From positions 1 to 20,967 of the forward strand of contig CAJPVJ010000731.1 of the NCBI GenBank assembly GCA_905397405.1: a DNA stretch of 20,967 nt, read 5' to 3'. The notes beneath the pieces are model-generated. The model did no database searches. It was given only the letters and a program-made list of their open reading frames with translations, and was not told where the DNA came from. Below are positions 1 through 11,132 of this stretch, one piece after another. Both the position numbers and the translations under genes were made by a program. The DNA is from Oppiella nova (lineage: Eukaryota; Arthropoda; Arachnida; Sarcoptiformes; Oppiidae). How positions within the stretch are numbered: position 1 is the first letter of the stretch; each line of letters begins with the position of its first letter.

Positions 1-514
1 ACATTACTCGCATAACACAATTTAATGAAATTTTAAATTAGATTTTCTTTTTTTGTGAAAAGAATAATGAAAATAATAATAATAATATTTTAATACTGTA
101 TAAAATAATTATTTTATTTTTTGTTGGTAAAAACACTTAATTTTTTGTTCCCATTTGATTGCAAACAGTGCACCAGAATTGGGTCAAAATCGCATTCATC
201 AGCGCTTAGGCACTAATATAATGAATATTTTGTAAAACTCTTCTATCGTTTAACAAAAAAATGTTTTCAAAGAATTTCAATAATTTTCGTTAATTTTGTG
301 TTTTATACAATACTTGCTTTTGTGTGATATTATTTTAATCACATTTGAGAATTCTTGAAATAATCAAGAATTTATATATTTGTTCAAAAGTGAACAAAAG
401 TGACGTTTAATTAATATAATAATTATTATGTCTTGTATTTGGATATAAAGCTAACATTGAGTTTAATAATCATTAGTTTTATAGAGAGCTTCAGTCGCAG
501 TAGTATTAGTCGTG
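1..514 (+). other. Cadps 5' flank / 5' UTR
   Basis: This stretch is very AT-rich and holds no convincing coding exon. It lies directly upstream of the Cadps start codon and probably contains its 5' UTR and part of the promoter. I see no TATA box or initiator that I could defend. The transcription start cannot be placed from the sequence alone. Confidence 0.5.
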
Positions 515-3500
515 ATGTTAGAGCCGTCGTCTTCTGAAGATGAGGGCGAAGACAACATTGCCATCGAAGACGACACTTCTGCCAGTCTGTCGGTGTCGAC
601 CATCAGTCGCAATGATGTGCCCATACATTCACCACAACCACCACAGCAACAGCAACAACAGCACACGGCATACCTTCAGGCCTGTCCTCCTAATGTTCAG
701 CGAAGTGTTAGTCCGGCGTCGGGTTCGTCAGGCAGTGAATCACTGCCTGTATGTCAACCACAGACCAGTTCTAACGATAGACTGTCTTTACCACAAACAA
801 AGAGTAATGTGACGTCCAATAGATCTGTGAGTCCCTGTCCGTCGACTACTAGTGATGGGAATAAAGAAGCGACGGTTCCCTCAAAATTAGATGACATCGA
901 GAGAGCAGAAAAAGAAGAGGCGGAGAGAAAGACTAAACTTCAGTTATATGTGTTTGTGTTGAGATGTATTGCCTACCCGTTCAATGCCAAACAGCCGACT
1001 GACATGACCAGGCGGTGCAATAAGATAACTCCTCCACAGCTCGAGCAGATCATCACTCGTTTCCAGTCCTTTCTGAAGGGAGAGCTTCAGATCGCGGCCG
1101 ACGAGGCCTTTCAGAATGCGATCCAAAACTATTTCGAAGCCTTTCTCAACAGCGATCGACTCATTCTGATGGTTCAGAGCGGCGCCTGTTCTTCACATGA
1201 CTTCAGAGAAGTCTTCAGAAACAATATCGAGAAACGTGTCCGAAGTCTACCAGAGATCGATGGCCTCAGCAAAGAGACTGTTGTGACCTCTTGGTTGGCA
1301 AAGTTTGACAGTATATACCGGGGCTGTGATGACGACGTGAAGAAGTTGACGGGGACCAAGATGCAACAATACCAACAGCAACAACAACAAAACCTCGCTT
1401 CAGAACTCATCCTCAGTAAAGAACAACTCTATGATATGTTTCAGAATGTCCTCAACATTAAGAAGTTCGAACACCAACTCCTCTATAACGCCCTTCAGGT
1501 CTGTCTTTCCTCTTAACTCTATCACTACTCCATTCCCTGTCAGCAGACAATTGTTACGTGAATATGATGTCTGTTCAACAGTTGGATTCCGGCGATGAAC
1601 AGGCGGCTGCCATCAGAAGGGAATTGGATGGCAGGGTCCAGAAGTGCAATGAAATGGAAAGGGTCAGTTTGCTGTCCAACCATATACTGTATTCATTGAA
1701 TGATAACTTATTGGTTAACATTTGATTGAATAGAATCGCAAAATTATGCCAAAGTTTGTGCTCAAAGAAATGGAGTGTCTTTTCTTGGAAGAGGTCCGCT
1801 CTTCGATAAACCAATTGATGGTTAACTTAGAGAGCCTTCCGGTGTCTAAAGGAGGGGCTGACAGTCGATATGGTTTGCAAAAACTCAAGCGATATAATCA
1901 TAGGTATGGTTAGGAGTGCTGACCATTAGAACCAACTGTTAGACTAATCCTAATCCTAAACCCATCCGACCGTTGTTTGGCTTATTGTTAACTATTGTTA
2001 TCTCAACTGCTTTTCTATCTCTTAATGCGAATCGATTGCATCGACAGTCGTCGGCGCTCTTCAGTCTTAAGGTTAGGCGGAATTGGGATCGGCTTTGTGT
2101 CTGTCATTGTGTCCACTTTCGGCTCTTTCTCTCTCATAATGCACTTCCAATCAATCCTTTTTGCACTTTTGTTCATGAATTCATTGCATTTAATGTCAAA
2201 GCTATTCATGGAATGTCAGCCAATTTCATGTAATCGCAAGTGTTTTCAACTATTTTTCAGAATGTTTTTTCGCACCAATTATTCATTGGTTTAACAAATA
2301 TTTTTAATGAATTTTATTTTATTTTCTTGTTTATAATTATAATCTCTTTTGGTTTCAGTTTACAGCCCAACTCCACTCTAAAAACTCATTGTTTTCATAT
2401 ATTCAATGTCAACAAATTCATTACTTATCTCCAGTCACCTCTTTGGACCATTTTTTATGATTTAATCCTTTTTTCTATTGCTTACATGTATGACATTATT
2501 GACATTTTTATTTGATTTTAATTTACAATTCTCTCAAGTTTTTGCATGCATTCAAACACATCTCTCCCTTTCACAACAAATATCATTAATATAACTGATA
2601 AAACATTACAGAAGTCAGGCGTCACTCGCACGAGAAGGACTCGTTGAGGACACAGAAATCGCTACCCTTTCCAAAGTCGATGTTTTGCTTTCATTTACAA
2701 TTGAAGGTATTTGTCATTCAATAACCGCTAATCTATTTAGCTGGCTCATTTTCTTGATCATGTGTCTAATGTATTATATTCATAAAACTATTAACGAATA
2801 GTTGTTGTAATGGAAGTGCGGGGTCTCAAGTCATTGGCGCCCAGCCGTATAGTGTACTGCACAATGGAACTGGAGGGCGGCGACAAACTTCAGACTGACC
2901 ATGCTGAGGCATCCAAACCATTGTAAACTTATATTCAATCAAAGCTGCATTTAATTGAATACTCATAAAACAATCTGTAACTTCACATTAATAGATGGGA
3001 CACTCAGGGAGATTTCACAACAACTCATCCTTTGCCTATAGTTAAAGTCAAATTATATGCCGAAAGTCCAGGTATTCTCAGTCTCGATGATAAGGAACTG
3101 GGAAAAGTCATTATAAAGCCAACACCTCTGACTTCAAAAGCTCCGGAATGGTATAAAATGATAGTTCCCAAGAATGCTCCCGATCAGGACCTAACCATCA
3201 AAATCATCATAAGAGTAGACAAACCATTAAATATGAAACATTGCGGATATCTGTTGGCTCAGGGAAAGCAGGTCTGGAAGAAATGGAAGAAACGCTACTA
3301 TATTCTCGTTCAGGTCTCGCAATACACGTTCGCAATGTGTAGTTATAGGGAGAAAAAGTCAGAACCGCAAGAAATGTTGCAATTGGATGGATATACAGTC
3401 GATTACATTGAACCTATTCCTGGTAATCATTATTAAATATCACTTAATTATGAATGAGATTTTCTAATACTTTGTATGAAATATGACAAAACTATAGACT

Positions 3501-6500
3501 TAGAAGAGGGCCGATTCTTCTTCAATGCAGTCAAAGAAGGCGATAGTGTTGTGTTTGCCTGCGATGACGAGAATGAGTCTCATCTCTGGGTTATGGCTCT
3601 GTATAGGGCCACCGGTCAGGCACACAAACCAACACCTTTAATGCAAACCCTGGGCAACAAAAATTCAACCATATCTCGATTGCAAGGAGGTATTTGATTT
3701 ATAAATTGATAGCTAATGTACTGTATATATGATATTGAAATGGATTTGACTATTTCATTTTGATTATCATATACAAATTAGATGTAGAATAATTTGACTC
3801 TAAAGAATCCAGATCAGATTTTTATGTTTTAATTTTAAAATATGAAAGTTATTACTTATTACTTAAAAGTATAGATAAACAATATATAGTATTATTCAAA
3901 CTCTAATTTGGATTTGTCGTTTATTATAATAGCGTTAATCAAATAATTATTTATAGACTTTGTATTTATAAACTTGAATTATTTGAAGGCTATCTGCGGC
4001 TATCCCGGGCATTCGTACCTTACCTGCTCATGTAGGATAGACTGGGTACAGCTAAATCAGTGGTGGTCAACAAAGCAAATGATGTTGCTCTTCGGGAATA
4101 CAAATCCGATTTGCACACGTACTGTTCCCTGGGATGGTTTAGTCCCGGACAGGTGTTTGTGTTGGATGAGTATTGCGCCAGATATGGGGTCAGGAGTTGT
4201 TTCCGACACCTCTCCTATTTATGCGATTTACTCGAGTTTGCAGAGAAGGGCACTCTAATCGACCCGACATTAATTCATTATAGTTTTGCATTTTGTTCAT
4301 CACATGTTCACGGGAACAGGTATTCAGTGTTTGTTGTCGTTCACTATCTTTACGGTTCGCTCATAACAATCAAAATCCCAATTATTCTTATTATTATTGA
4401 AATTGCATTATATTTGCCGTACAATGAATCCCATGTCATACTTACATAAGAGTTACTGAGCATTACTTATAATCGCACACAATATGTTTCCCTAATCTGT
4501 TGTCTCTACCCCCCGGACAGTACTACCGCACCCCCGATCGGACAAATCGCATTCGACATAAGGTATGTCTCAGATGTGGCATGAAATACATGTAAACCAT
4601 CACTCAATACAACGAAATCACATTTCGTTCGCACTTTCATTACATTAAGACTTGCCTTTAGTATTAGGATTAGAGTAGATTTTGCTTCCTTTGGGTTATT
4701 GTCTTGAAATTTTTCTTTTTCAAATCCAAATTTGTTTTAATTTTAACAACAAATGGCATGATTGCAGACCTGATGGCATTGGAACCGTTACCGTCGAAGA
4801 AAAAGACATTTACGCCGGAATTAAAGATAGACTCAAATGTTTATTAGAGTATCAAATAACTAATTTTAGGTACAAATCATTTAAAATACCAGTTTATGGC
4901 CACTAAGAACCATATATTGTCTCAAATCAGATATTCGTTTCCTTTCGGTCGACCCGAAGGCTCACTCAAAGCCACCCTTTCTTTATTAGAAAGAGTATTA
5001 ATGAAAGATATCTTAACGCCAGCCCCTCCTGAAGAGGTGAGAGGAGTGATCAAGAAGTGCCTCGAAAACGCTGCTCTCGTGAACTACACCAGAATCTCAG
5101 AAGTGGCCAGAATTGAAGGCAAGTCCTCTTTATAAAGCTAATCATTCATTCATTTTTGTCTCAAATGTAATTTTATAATATTATTATGGAAACAACTCAT
5201 ACTATACCTGTACTTATTATAAATATTCTTGATTCTTATATGTTATATTCTCTTAAATTATATATATATAATTAAGACTATTATATTTTCCATTAAAGTT
5301 ATATACTGTAGTAGCAAAATATTGTATATTGTATTATATTTTATAACACATAATAATAGAATTTAATATATTTATATAGAAATAGCAGCGGACAAAACAT
5401 TAGATCCCAATATAAAACTTCAAAACCTGATTCATTTGGCAGAGCTTTGCGTTGATCTCATCCAAGAGAATAATGAACACTACGCGGAGGTAATTGTTAT
5501 AATCCATTATAAATCACATTTTATTAACTTTTAAACGAAACTATGAATAATTGCAAAGTGAATAATGTTGTCGTATCTAAGCTCATAATCCTAAGGTTTC
5601 AGTTATTCCATGAAAACTAAAAATAGCTTTAGATTATGAATTAGTATCATATGAATACCTAAACACTATAGTAGACATATAAAATATCATATAATAGATT
5701 ATTAACTAGTATATTTACAGTGATAATCTTATTGGACACTGATCTTAAATATTGATACTTTAAAATATTATTTAATGGTTCAAATAATTGCCCCTCTGAC
5801 ATCTTATAATTGATAAAAATTAGTTGTAAATCATGTGTTGTTCAGATGCCTATCCCTTCTCTGGTTATTCTTCATATCAATACTCAAAGCATGAAATATT
5901 GTATTAAACTATTAATTGTTGCATTGCTTTCATAACATTCCAATCGCTTATCCATTATCTCTTTGCTATATTCCTGTAAACACCAAATGATGTCTATCTC
6001 TCTCTATCTCTGTGCTGTCTGTGTGTCTGTGCTGTGGTGTCAGGCCTTTAGAGGGGTGAGTCTCATATAAATCACATTTTATTAACTTTTAAACGAAACT
6101 ATGAATAATTGCAAAGTGAATAATGTTGTCGTATCTAAGCTCATAATCCTAAGGTTTCAGTTATTCCATGAAAACTAAAAATAGCTTTAGATAATGAATT
6201 AGTATCATACGAATACCTAAACACTATAGTAGACATATAAAATATCATATAATAGATTATTAACTAGTATATTTACAGTGATAATCTTATTGGACACTTA
6301 TCTTAAATATTGATACTTTAAAATATAATTTAATGGTTCAAATAATTGCCCCTCTGACATCTTATAATTGATAAAAATTAGTTGTAAATAATGTGTTGTT
6401 CAGATGCCTATCCCTTCTCTGGTTATTCTTCATATCAATACTCAAAGCATGAAATATTGTATTAAACTATTAATTGTTGCATTGCTTTCCAATCGCTTAT

Positions 6501-8930
6501 CCATTATCTCTTTGCTATATTCCTGTAAACACCAAATGATGTCTATCTCTCTCTATCTCTGTGCTGTCTGTGTGTCTGTGCTGTGGTGTCAGGCCTTTAG
6601 AGGGGTGAGTCTCTTCTCATATGCATTTGATGTGACCTTTTGTTATATAATTGGCTAATTTTATACCTAAACTAATTACCCGCACATGTATTGCATCGTG
6701 TGTTGGATGTGATGTGCCTTTCATTAAAACCAAAAGCAGGACAGAGTAAGTGCTTATTCTCTACACCACTTCCCTATGTTTTGTTCACTTGATATATTTT
6801 GATCTTGATGACATTTTGATATTTTGATTCATTACTAACAAATATTTGATGACTTAAAACAGGCGTTCGCCTGGTTTTCAGACTTACTGGTGGAGCACTG
6901 CGAGATCTTCTTCTCACTGTTTGCCGTCGATATGGACACCATTTTAGTGGAACAGCCGCCCGACACCTGGGAGTCCTTCCCTCTGTTCCAAGTGTTCAAT
7001 AATTACCTCCGATTAGACGGTCTCTTCACTACACTATTCATTGAATTCCTATATTTAATGTTTAATTATTTGTTTAGAAAATCTATGCGGCGGTCGATTC
7101 CACACTCAATTACGCGACACATTTGCCCCACAAGTGGTCAGATATGTCGATCTCATGGAGTCATCGGTCGCACAGTCGCTACATAAAAGTTATGAAAAAG
7201 AAAAGTGGGAATCAAAGGGGTATTGAAATGAATACTTTGTATATTTCATGAAATAACCATTTGATTGACAGACCCGTGGGTTGTGCCGCATCCGAGGATC
7301 TATTTTGGAAGTTGGATGCCTTACAGACATTCATCCACGACCTCTATTGGCCCGACGATGTGTTTGCGAAGCATTTAGAACAAAGACTCAAATTAATGGC
7401 CTGTGATATGATGGAGGCCTGTATTAATAGGACACTACAGGCCTTCCAGACGTGGGAACGCAAGGGCACGGCTCGGTGGACGAGCACTGACTACATCGTG
7501 CCCTCAGAAATGTGTGCAATGATTAATGTCATACTTGAGGCCAAGACTCAGTCATTAAAACTGTGCACTTTTGACGGCGCAGACACTGTAAGGATCACTA
7601 CATTTATAACTGTCTTTCATTCATTTGATTCACTTATAAAAATATATTATTTTCATCTTTAGCATCAATATCACAACAAAATAGATCAATTAGTAGATAA
7701 AACTTTAAGCGATATGCAAACTGGACTTATAGTTAAGGTACTGGTTAAATTTGATTATATCATAAATACAGATCAATTTAATTGTACATATTTATTTTGC
7801 AATTATAAGATGACGGCTATACTTGAGGCCAGTATTACCAAACTGGCCAGGTATGATGAGGGAAGTCTTTTGGCACCAATTCTGTCATTAACTGTAAGAA
7901 TCTGGCATTTTTATTGAGACCAATTTTATCATTTATGTCTAATTTTTAATAATTAATATATAAGAATTATTTGTATGATTTTGATAAAAATTAAGTGCTT
8001 TGAAAACTATTTTTAATTTAAATAAAAGATTTTAGTCAAACGACTAATTTAGTCAATTTGTTTTAAGAATGAATGACTGTATTATAATTAATAAATTACT
8101 ATATGTTGTAATCAGTATAACAAAGGGATGTCAAGTAGTGGTCGAGAAGTAGGCAAAGCGTACGTGAATTTTGTGCGAAACAGTACCGAACAGTTGCGAC
8201 AAAGAGTGACCGACGAGTTGTGGGTCATTAACTTCTTCGAGGTATGAATACTAGTGCTCAGAGTTAGGCATTTGATGGATGTTTGTGTCATTTGTTTAAA
8301 ATAATAAAAATGCAAATTTATTCACAGCAATGGTACTCATCACAAATGAATCTTCTATGCAATTGGCTTTCAGAACGTATAGATCATGGCTTACATTTGT
8401 TTCAACTCTCAGCCCTTTCCCATATTGTCAGGGTATGTATCCAATCCAGTTCCAACACTTTCGCTTACAAAATGGATTATTTTAATATTGTTTGAAATGA
8501 TTTGTTAAACAGAAGATATACTCGGACTTTGAGTTACAGGGCATTGAAGAGGAGAAATTGAATTCAAAAGTATATCAAACAATAATGAGTCGCATCCAAC
8601 TCGAAGAAGCGGCCGCTTCCGTCACCAATGGTCTCAACAGAGAACACGAGGACTCAGAGTAGACATTCATATCGTACTTATCGGTGGAATGAGTTTTAAT
8701 TGAAATGGTTTGACAGGGAATACCCGGACAACGTGGCCGATGCCATCGCAAAGGGCAAGACTGGAGGTCTGCACCGAACGGACTCCGAGACAAGTGAAGG
8801 AAGTTATGTGAATCGCATCCAAAACGCCACTCAGAACGTGATGGGAAGGATCACAGGCATCGGTCGGGGCGTCGGTAACATCGGCGGAATCGGCGGATTC
8901 GCCAACAAATTCTTAAACAACAAATTCTAG
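515..8930 (+). CDS. Cadps: Calcium-dependent secretion activator (CAPS), 20 exons, complete
   Basis: CAPS (UNC-31 in worms) primes dense-core vesicles for Ca2+-triggered exocytosis at the plasma membrane by binding PIP2 and SNAREs. Exons: 515-1498, 1582-1662, 1734-1903, 2612-2706, 2802-2922, 2995-3422, 3498-3689, 4052-4319, 4768-4869, 4931-5118, 5380-5489, 6863-7019, 7078-7219, 7272-7587, 7663-7737, 7810-7893, 8116-8241, 8328-8432, 8513-8658, 8717-8930. All phases chain, giving about 1,367 residues, close to the vertebrate length of about 1,350. The start [10 protein letters not shown] matches the family N-terminus. [14 protein letters not shown] lies at 151-164, a C2-like domain at about 430-560 ([25 protein letters not shown]), and a PH domain at about 565-670 (MKHCGYL to LYRATGQ). 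YCARYGVR and HVHGNR lie in the middle, and the MHD/Munc13-like region ([34 protein letters not shown]) at about 860-1120. Oddities are two polyglutamine tracts, one GC-AG intron, an unfamiliar segment at the start of exon 8 and a duplicated intron 11. The final exon has a Gly-rich tail. Gene identity is very secure; the exon 8 acceptor is the least certain boundary. Confidence 0.95.
644..661 (+). repeat. CAG/CAA tract encoding polyglutamine in Cadps exon 1
   Basis: Six consecutive Gln codons (residues 44-49), a mix of CAG and CAA, lie in a low-complexity Pro/Gln/Ser-rich N-terminal region before the conserved part of CAPS. A second run of six Gln codons (residues 287-292, about 1373-1390) interrupts the otherwise conserved region before [12 protein letters not shown]. 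Mixed codons suggest an old, stable tract. Confidence 0.8.
2048..2071 (+). other. Candidate 24-base cassette exon in Cadps intron 3
   Basis: Within the 708-base intron 3 (1904-2611) there is a GC-richer 24-base block with AG before it and GTTAGG after it, preceded by a pyrimidine-rich stretch. Its length is a multiple of three. It enters and leaves in the same phase as the intron (phase 2), and if included would add SRRRSSVL between KRYNHR and SQASLAREG with no stop. Splice sites, phase neutrality and openness are seen; use as an exon is inference. Confidence 0.35.
5119..5379 (+). other. GC-AG intron (Cadps intron 10)
   Basis: The exon ends ...ATTGAAG and is followed by GCAAGT rather than GT. 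The strong AG/GCAAGT context is the usual one for GC donors. Only this junction keeps the phase needed to read from ARIE into [11 protein letters not shown] and the conserved [12 protein letters not shown] block. The nearby GT at 5123-5124 gives the wrong phase. Confidence 0.8.
5508..6064 (+). repeat. Tandem duplication in Cadps intron 11, copy 1
   Basis: This unit of about 557 bases starts at TATAAATCACATTTT and ends at GAGGGGTGAGTCTC. It is repeated immediately downstream with roughly half a dozen single-base differences and a 9-base indel (copy 1 has extra bases near 5932-5942). It carries a candidate 12-base microexon near its 3' end. The two copies are nearly identical, so they are either a recent duplication or an unmerged allele. 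Confidence 0.9.
6044..6055 (+). other. Candidate 12-base microexon AFRG, copy 1
   Basis: GCCTTTAGAGGG is flanked by a pyrimidine- and GT-rich tract ending in CAG and by a GTGAGT donor. It is phase 0 at both ends, matching intron 11, so inclusion would insert Ala-Phe-Arg-Gly between HYAE and AFAWFSDLL of CAPS. The same microexon recurs in the duplicated copy. Confidence 0.45.
6066..6613 (+). repeat. Tandem duplication in Cadps intron 11, copy 2
   Basis: This is the second copy of the unit at 5508-6064, about 548 bases and about 99% identical by eye. It ends with the same microexon and GTGAGTCTC donor region, then continues into unique intron sequence (TTCTCATATGCA). The surrounding intron 11 runs 5490-6862. 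Confidence 0.9.
6593..6604 (+). other. Candidate 12-base microexon AFRG, copy 2
   Basis: The sequence is identical to 6044-6055 and has the same CAG acceptor and GTGAGT donor, inside the second copy of the intron duplication. If the duplication is an assembly artefact, only one of the two exists. Confidence 0.45.
6740..6745 (+). other. Candidate 6-base microexon DR in Cadps intron 11
   Basis: GACAGA lies between AAAAGCAG and a consensus GTAAGT donor and would add Asp-Arg in phase 0. Together with the 12-base candidate it would give AFRG-DR before AFAWF. The splice consensus is good on both sides, but six bases are easily matched by chance. Confidence 0.3.
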
Positions 8931-9300
8931 TCTCATTTGTCTGACATTGTCTGTCAGATTGTCTGATATCTTAAACAACATTTATTTCAGTTTCAATCTT
9001 TTGAAACATTTCTAAAAGTGAGAACTCATTGTGTGATCTTTTCCCGAGTGTTCCTTCAATACATTAGTTCACGTATTGTTATATCCAATGATATGATAAT
9101 CGACTAGTTTTACATAAATTTGTTGCAATACATGAGAGAAAGAAGTTTATGTTGTGATCCTTGAAATATTTGTTACATTTGATGAGAAATTTTTATTTAT
9201 TACATGAAAATGTTTTCTTTTGCTCACAAGAGATAACAGTAAATATAAATATAAAGTATTTAAGTAATTAAGAGTCAAATAATAAATACATTCCTCTCTT
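8931..9300 (+). other. Probable Cadps 3' UTR with polyadenylation signal
   Basis: AT-rich non-coding sequence follows the Cadps stop. AATAAA at 9281-9286 is the first canonical polyadenylation signal on this strand. Further AATAAA sequences occur downstream (about 9732, 9815 and 10411), so the real end may lie further on. Confidence 0.4.
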
Positions 9301-10730
9301 CTAACTTATATGACATTAAATGCATTGGAATGGCCTTTGAATGCACTCAAAGAGTTAGGGTTTAGAACTTTCAATGATATTAACAAATACTTATATACTG
9401 TACTAATTGTCAGTTTTTATGTACAGATCATTATTCATGTGAATAATTATGTCAAATCAAACACACAAACAAGTCTATTGTACATCTAATCCACTTTTAT
9501 GGCTAATCCGTAGGAAATGTTGCATTCTTTGCAATCACTGCCAGCGCTCTCAACTCAATACAGTTTACAGTTTTCGGTGATTGTGTGAAAAGAGTCTTAA
9601 TTTAGAGAATATTCTGTCATTTGATTTGCTGGCAGTTCTCAGTTTGACTATGCATTCAATTAATTCATCCATTCATTTCAAAACTAAACTAAATTAGTTT
9701 CATTTTCAGATATTTTATGTTCACATCTTCACAATAAATTATATATTTATTATATTTTATGTGAATTTTTATGAAAAGACTATTAAATTATAATTATGTT
9801 TAGGAGTTATTGAAAATAAATGAACAAATTCTATCATTTTAATCATTATTGTGAACACAAATCCACACATTGTTTCAAAAATGCATATAAATTGTTAATT
9901 ACTGTCAATAAGTCTATATTGAAGATAATGTATAAATGAAAGTCCTTTCACTTCTCAACAATTCATTTTTGTAACACATTTTCGATCCATTATTTGCATC
10001 TCAAACTCAAACACCACTCTTGAATACCACTGATATGTCAATTAATATGCCTTTAAGTGATCTATTTTTGTTATAATCAAATCAATTCACACTATTTATA
10101 CTCATTTCTATCCATTTCTATTCACTACTCAAACACCTATTGTTTGCTTCATTTCTATCGATTAAATGTTTGATGCAATTACTCACACATTGTTTCACTA
10201 TTCATACCCATATTATACCAATTAATACCAATCCATTCATTTCACACACTTTTGCCACTAATTCCTGATTTACGGATTGTTTCAATACTTTGATGAACAG
10301 GTAGACTAGACATTGACACCCCAGGCATGTCGTTCCCATACACCCGACCCCACCATATCATATCAATTATTGTTTGGCAATAATTTATGTCTCATTGTCT
10401 TATTTGGTGTCAATAAATATGACAATAAATGGATGCAATTTCTGTTAAAACCGTTCATTCAATACATGCCATTCATATGACATACCGTTCCCTTAATTAT
10501 GCAAACTTGTCATCATTTGAATTTCGCGCACATTTGGTCCTATTTCTCGATGTCTACCACTCTATCACTCTATCACGCGATATGATTGAAGTGATTGAAT
10601 GAGTCATACATTTGCCGTACAATACAATACAGTCCATAGGATGGCATCCAATCACTAGACTTAACCATATTTACGGACATTTCGTGTGATTTAGTGGTCA
10701 GTTGTGAAGTGAGGCACTCATACGAGTTGT
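9301..10730 (+). other. Intergenic region Cadps-Wdfy2
   Basis: This is AT-rich, with frequent short ATTCATTT, TCATTTCA and CAATTGAAT-like words. I see no exon, RNA gene or mobile element in it. One CAGGTAG heptamer occurs at 10298-10304. Promoter elements of Wdfy2 are expected toward its right end. Confidence 0.5.
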
Positions 10731-10733
10731 ACA

Positions 10734-11132
10734 GTAAGTATGAGAGTGTGTGGGGAGGGGTGGGGCACAGGAGTGGGAGTCTCTGTGTATGATATTTGCG
10801 TTCATGAAATGATTACTTGTATTATTGAAATCATATGTTGTATGAAATGAATGACTAAAACAACAAACAATTCATTCAATCATTTGTTTATCACTTTTAC
10901 ACCAATTCTTCACTTTTGATAAATCATTTCAAATTGACTTCAAATCCAATACTAATTGTAATTGAATTGCATTTCTATTTCTATTTCTTTACTATTTCTC
11001 ACATTTTATTCAACGTTTGCATTGAATTTCATTTGATTTCCAATTGAATCGATGAATGCATTCATGAATCAATTGACAATCATTTGAATACATGTGAAGA
11101 CATTTGTGTAACAATTGTTGTCTTATTGATAG
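10734..11132 (+). other. Probable 5' UTR intron of Wdfy2
   Basis: A near-perfect donor (ACA/GTAAGTAT) at 10734 and an acceptor (TCTTATTGATAG) ending at 11132 would join an upstream leader exon to 11133-11224, just before the Wdfy2 start codon. Just inside the donor lies a G-rich block (10752-10777). Between the splice sites there are ATTTCT repeats around 10971-10990 and no reading frame of interest. This is a prediction from splice-site consensus only. Confidence 0.4.
10752..10777 (+). promoter_or_regulatory. G-rich block with GGGGTGGGG boxes
   Basis: Three G4 runs separated by single bases (GGGGAGGGGTGGGG), followed nine bases later by GGG, stand out in an AT-rich setting about 450 bases before the Wdfy2 ATG. 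It could be a KLF/Sp-type GC/CACCC box, an intronic splicing enhancer next to the predicted leader donor, or a weak G-quadruplex (the last loop is longer than usual). Confidence 0.3.

Noticed and set aside
1174-1410. Minus-strand reading frame with a Cys-rich run, opposite Cadps exon 1
   Set aside because: The Cys run is the antisense of the CAA/CAG glutamine tract. The plus strand is a clear, conserved Cadps exon.
1973-2515. Overlapping hydrophobic plus-strand reading frames in Cadps intron 3
   Set aside because: They are composed of T-rich intron sequence, have no family resemblance and overlap each other in several frames. Only the 24-base block was kept as a candidate.
3974-4258. Alternative plus-strand frame over Cadps exon 8 ([10 protein letters not shown]...)
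   Set aside because: It overlaps the conserved [11 protein letters not shown] exon in another frame and resembles nothing I know.
4508-4565. GC-rich patch with ACAG in Cadps intron 8
   Set aside because: It looks exon-like in composition, but I could not find a phase-consistent cassette with a good donor, and exons 8 and 9 already join cleanly at HGNR/PDGIG.
5850-6658. Reading frame beginning [15 protein letters not shown], present in both intron 11 copies
   Set aside because: It is open in copy 2 only, broken by the indel in copy 1, has low-complexity T-rich content and no recognisable domain.
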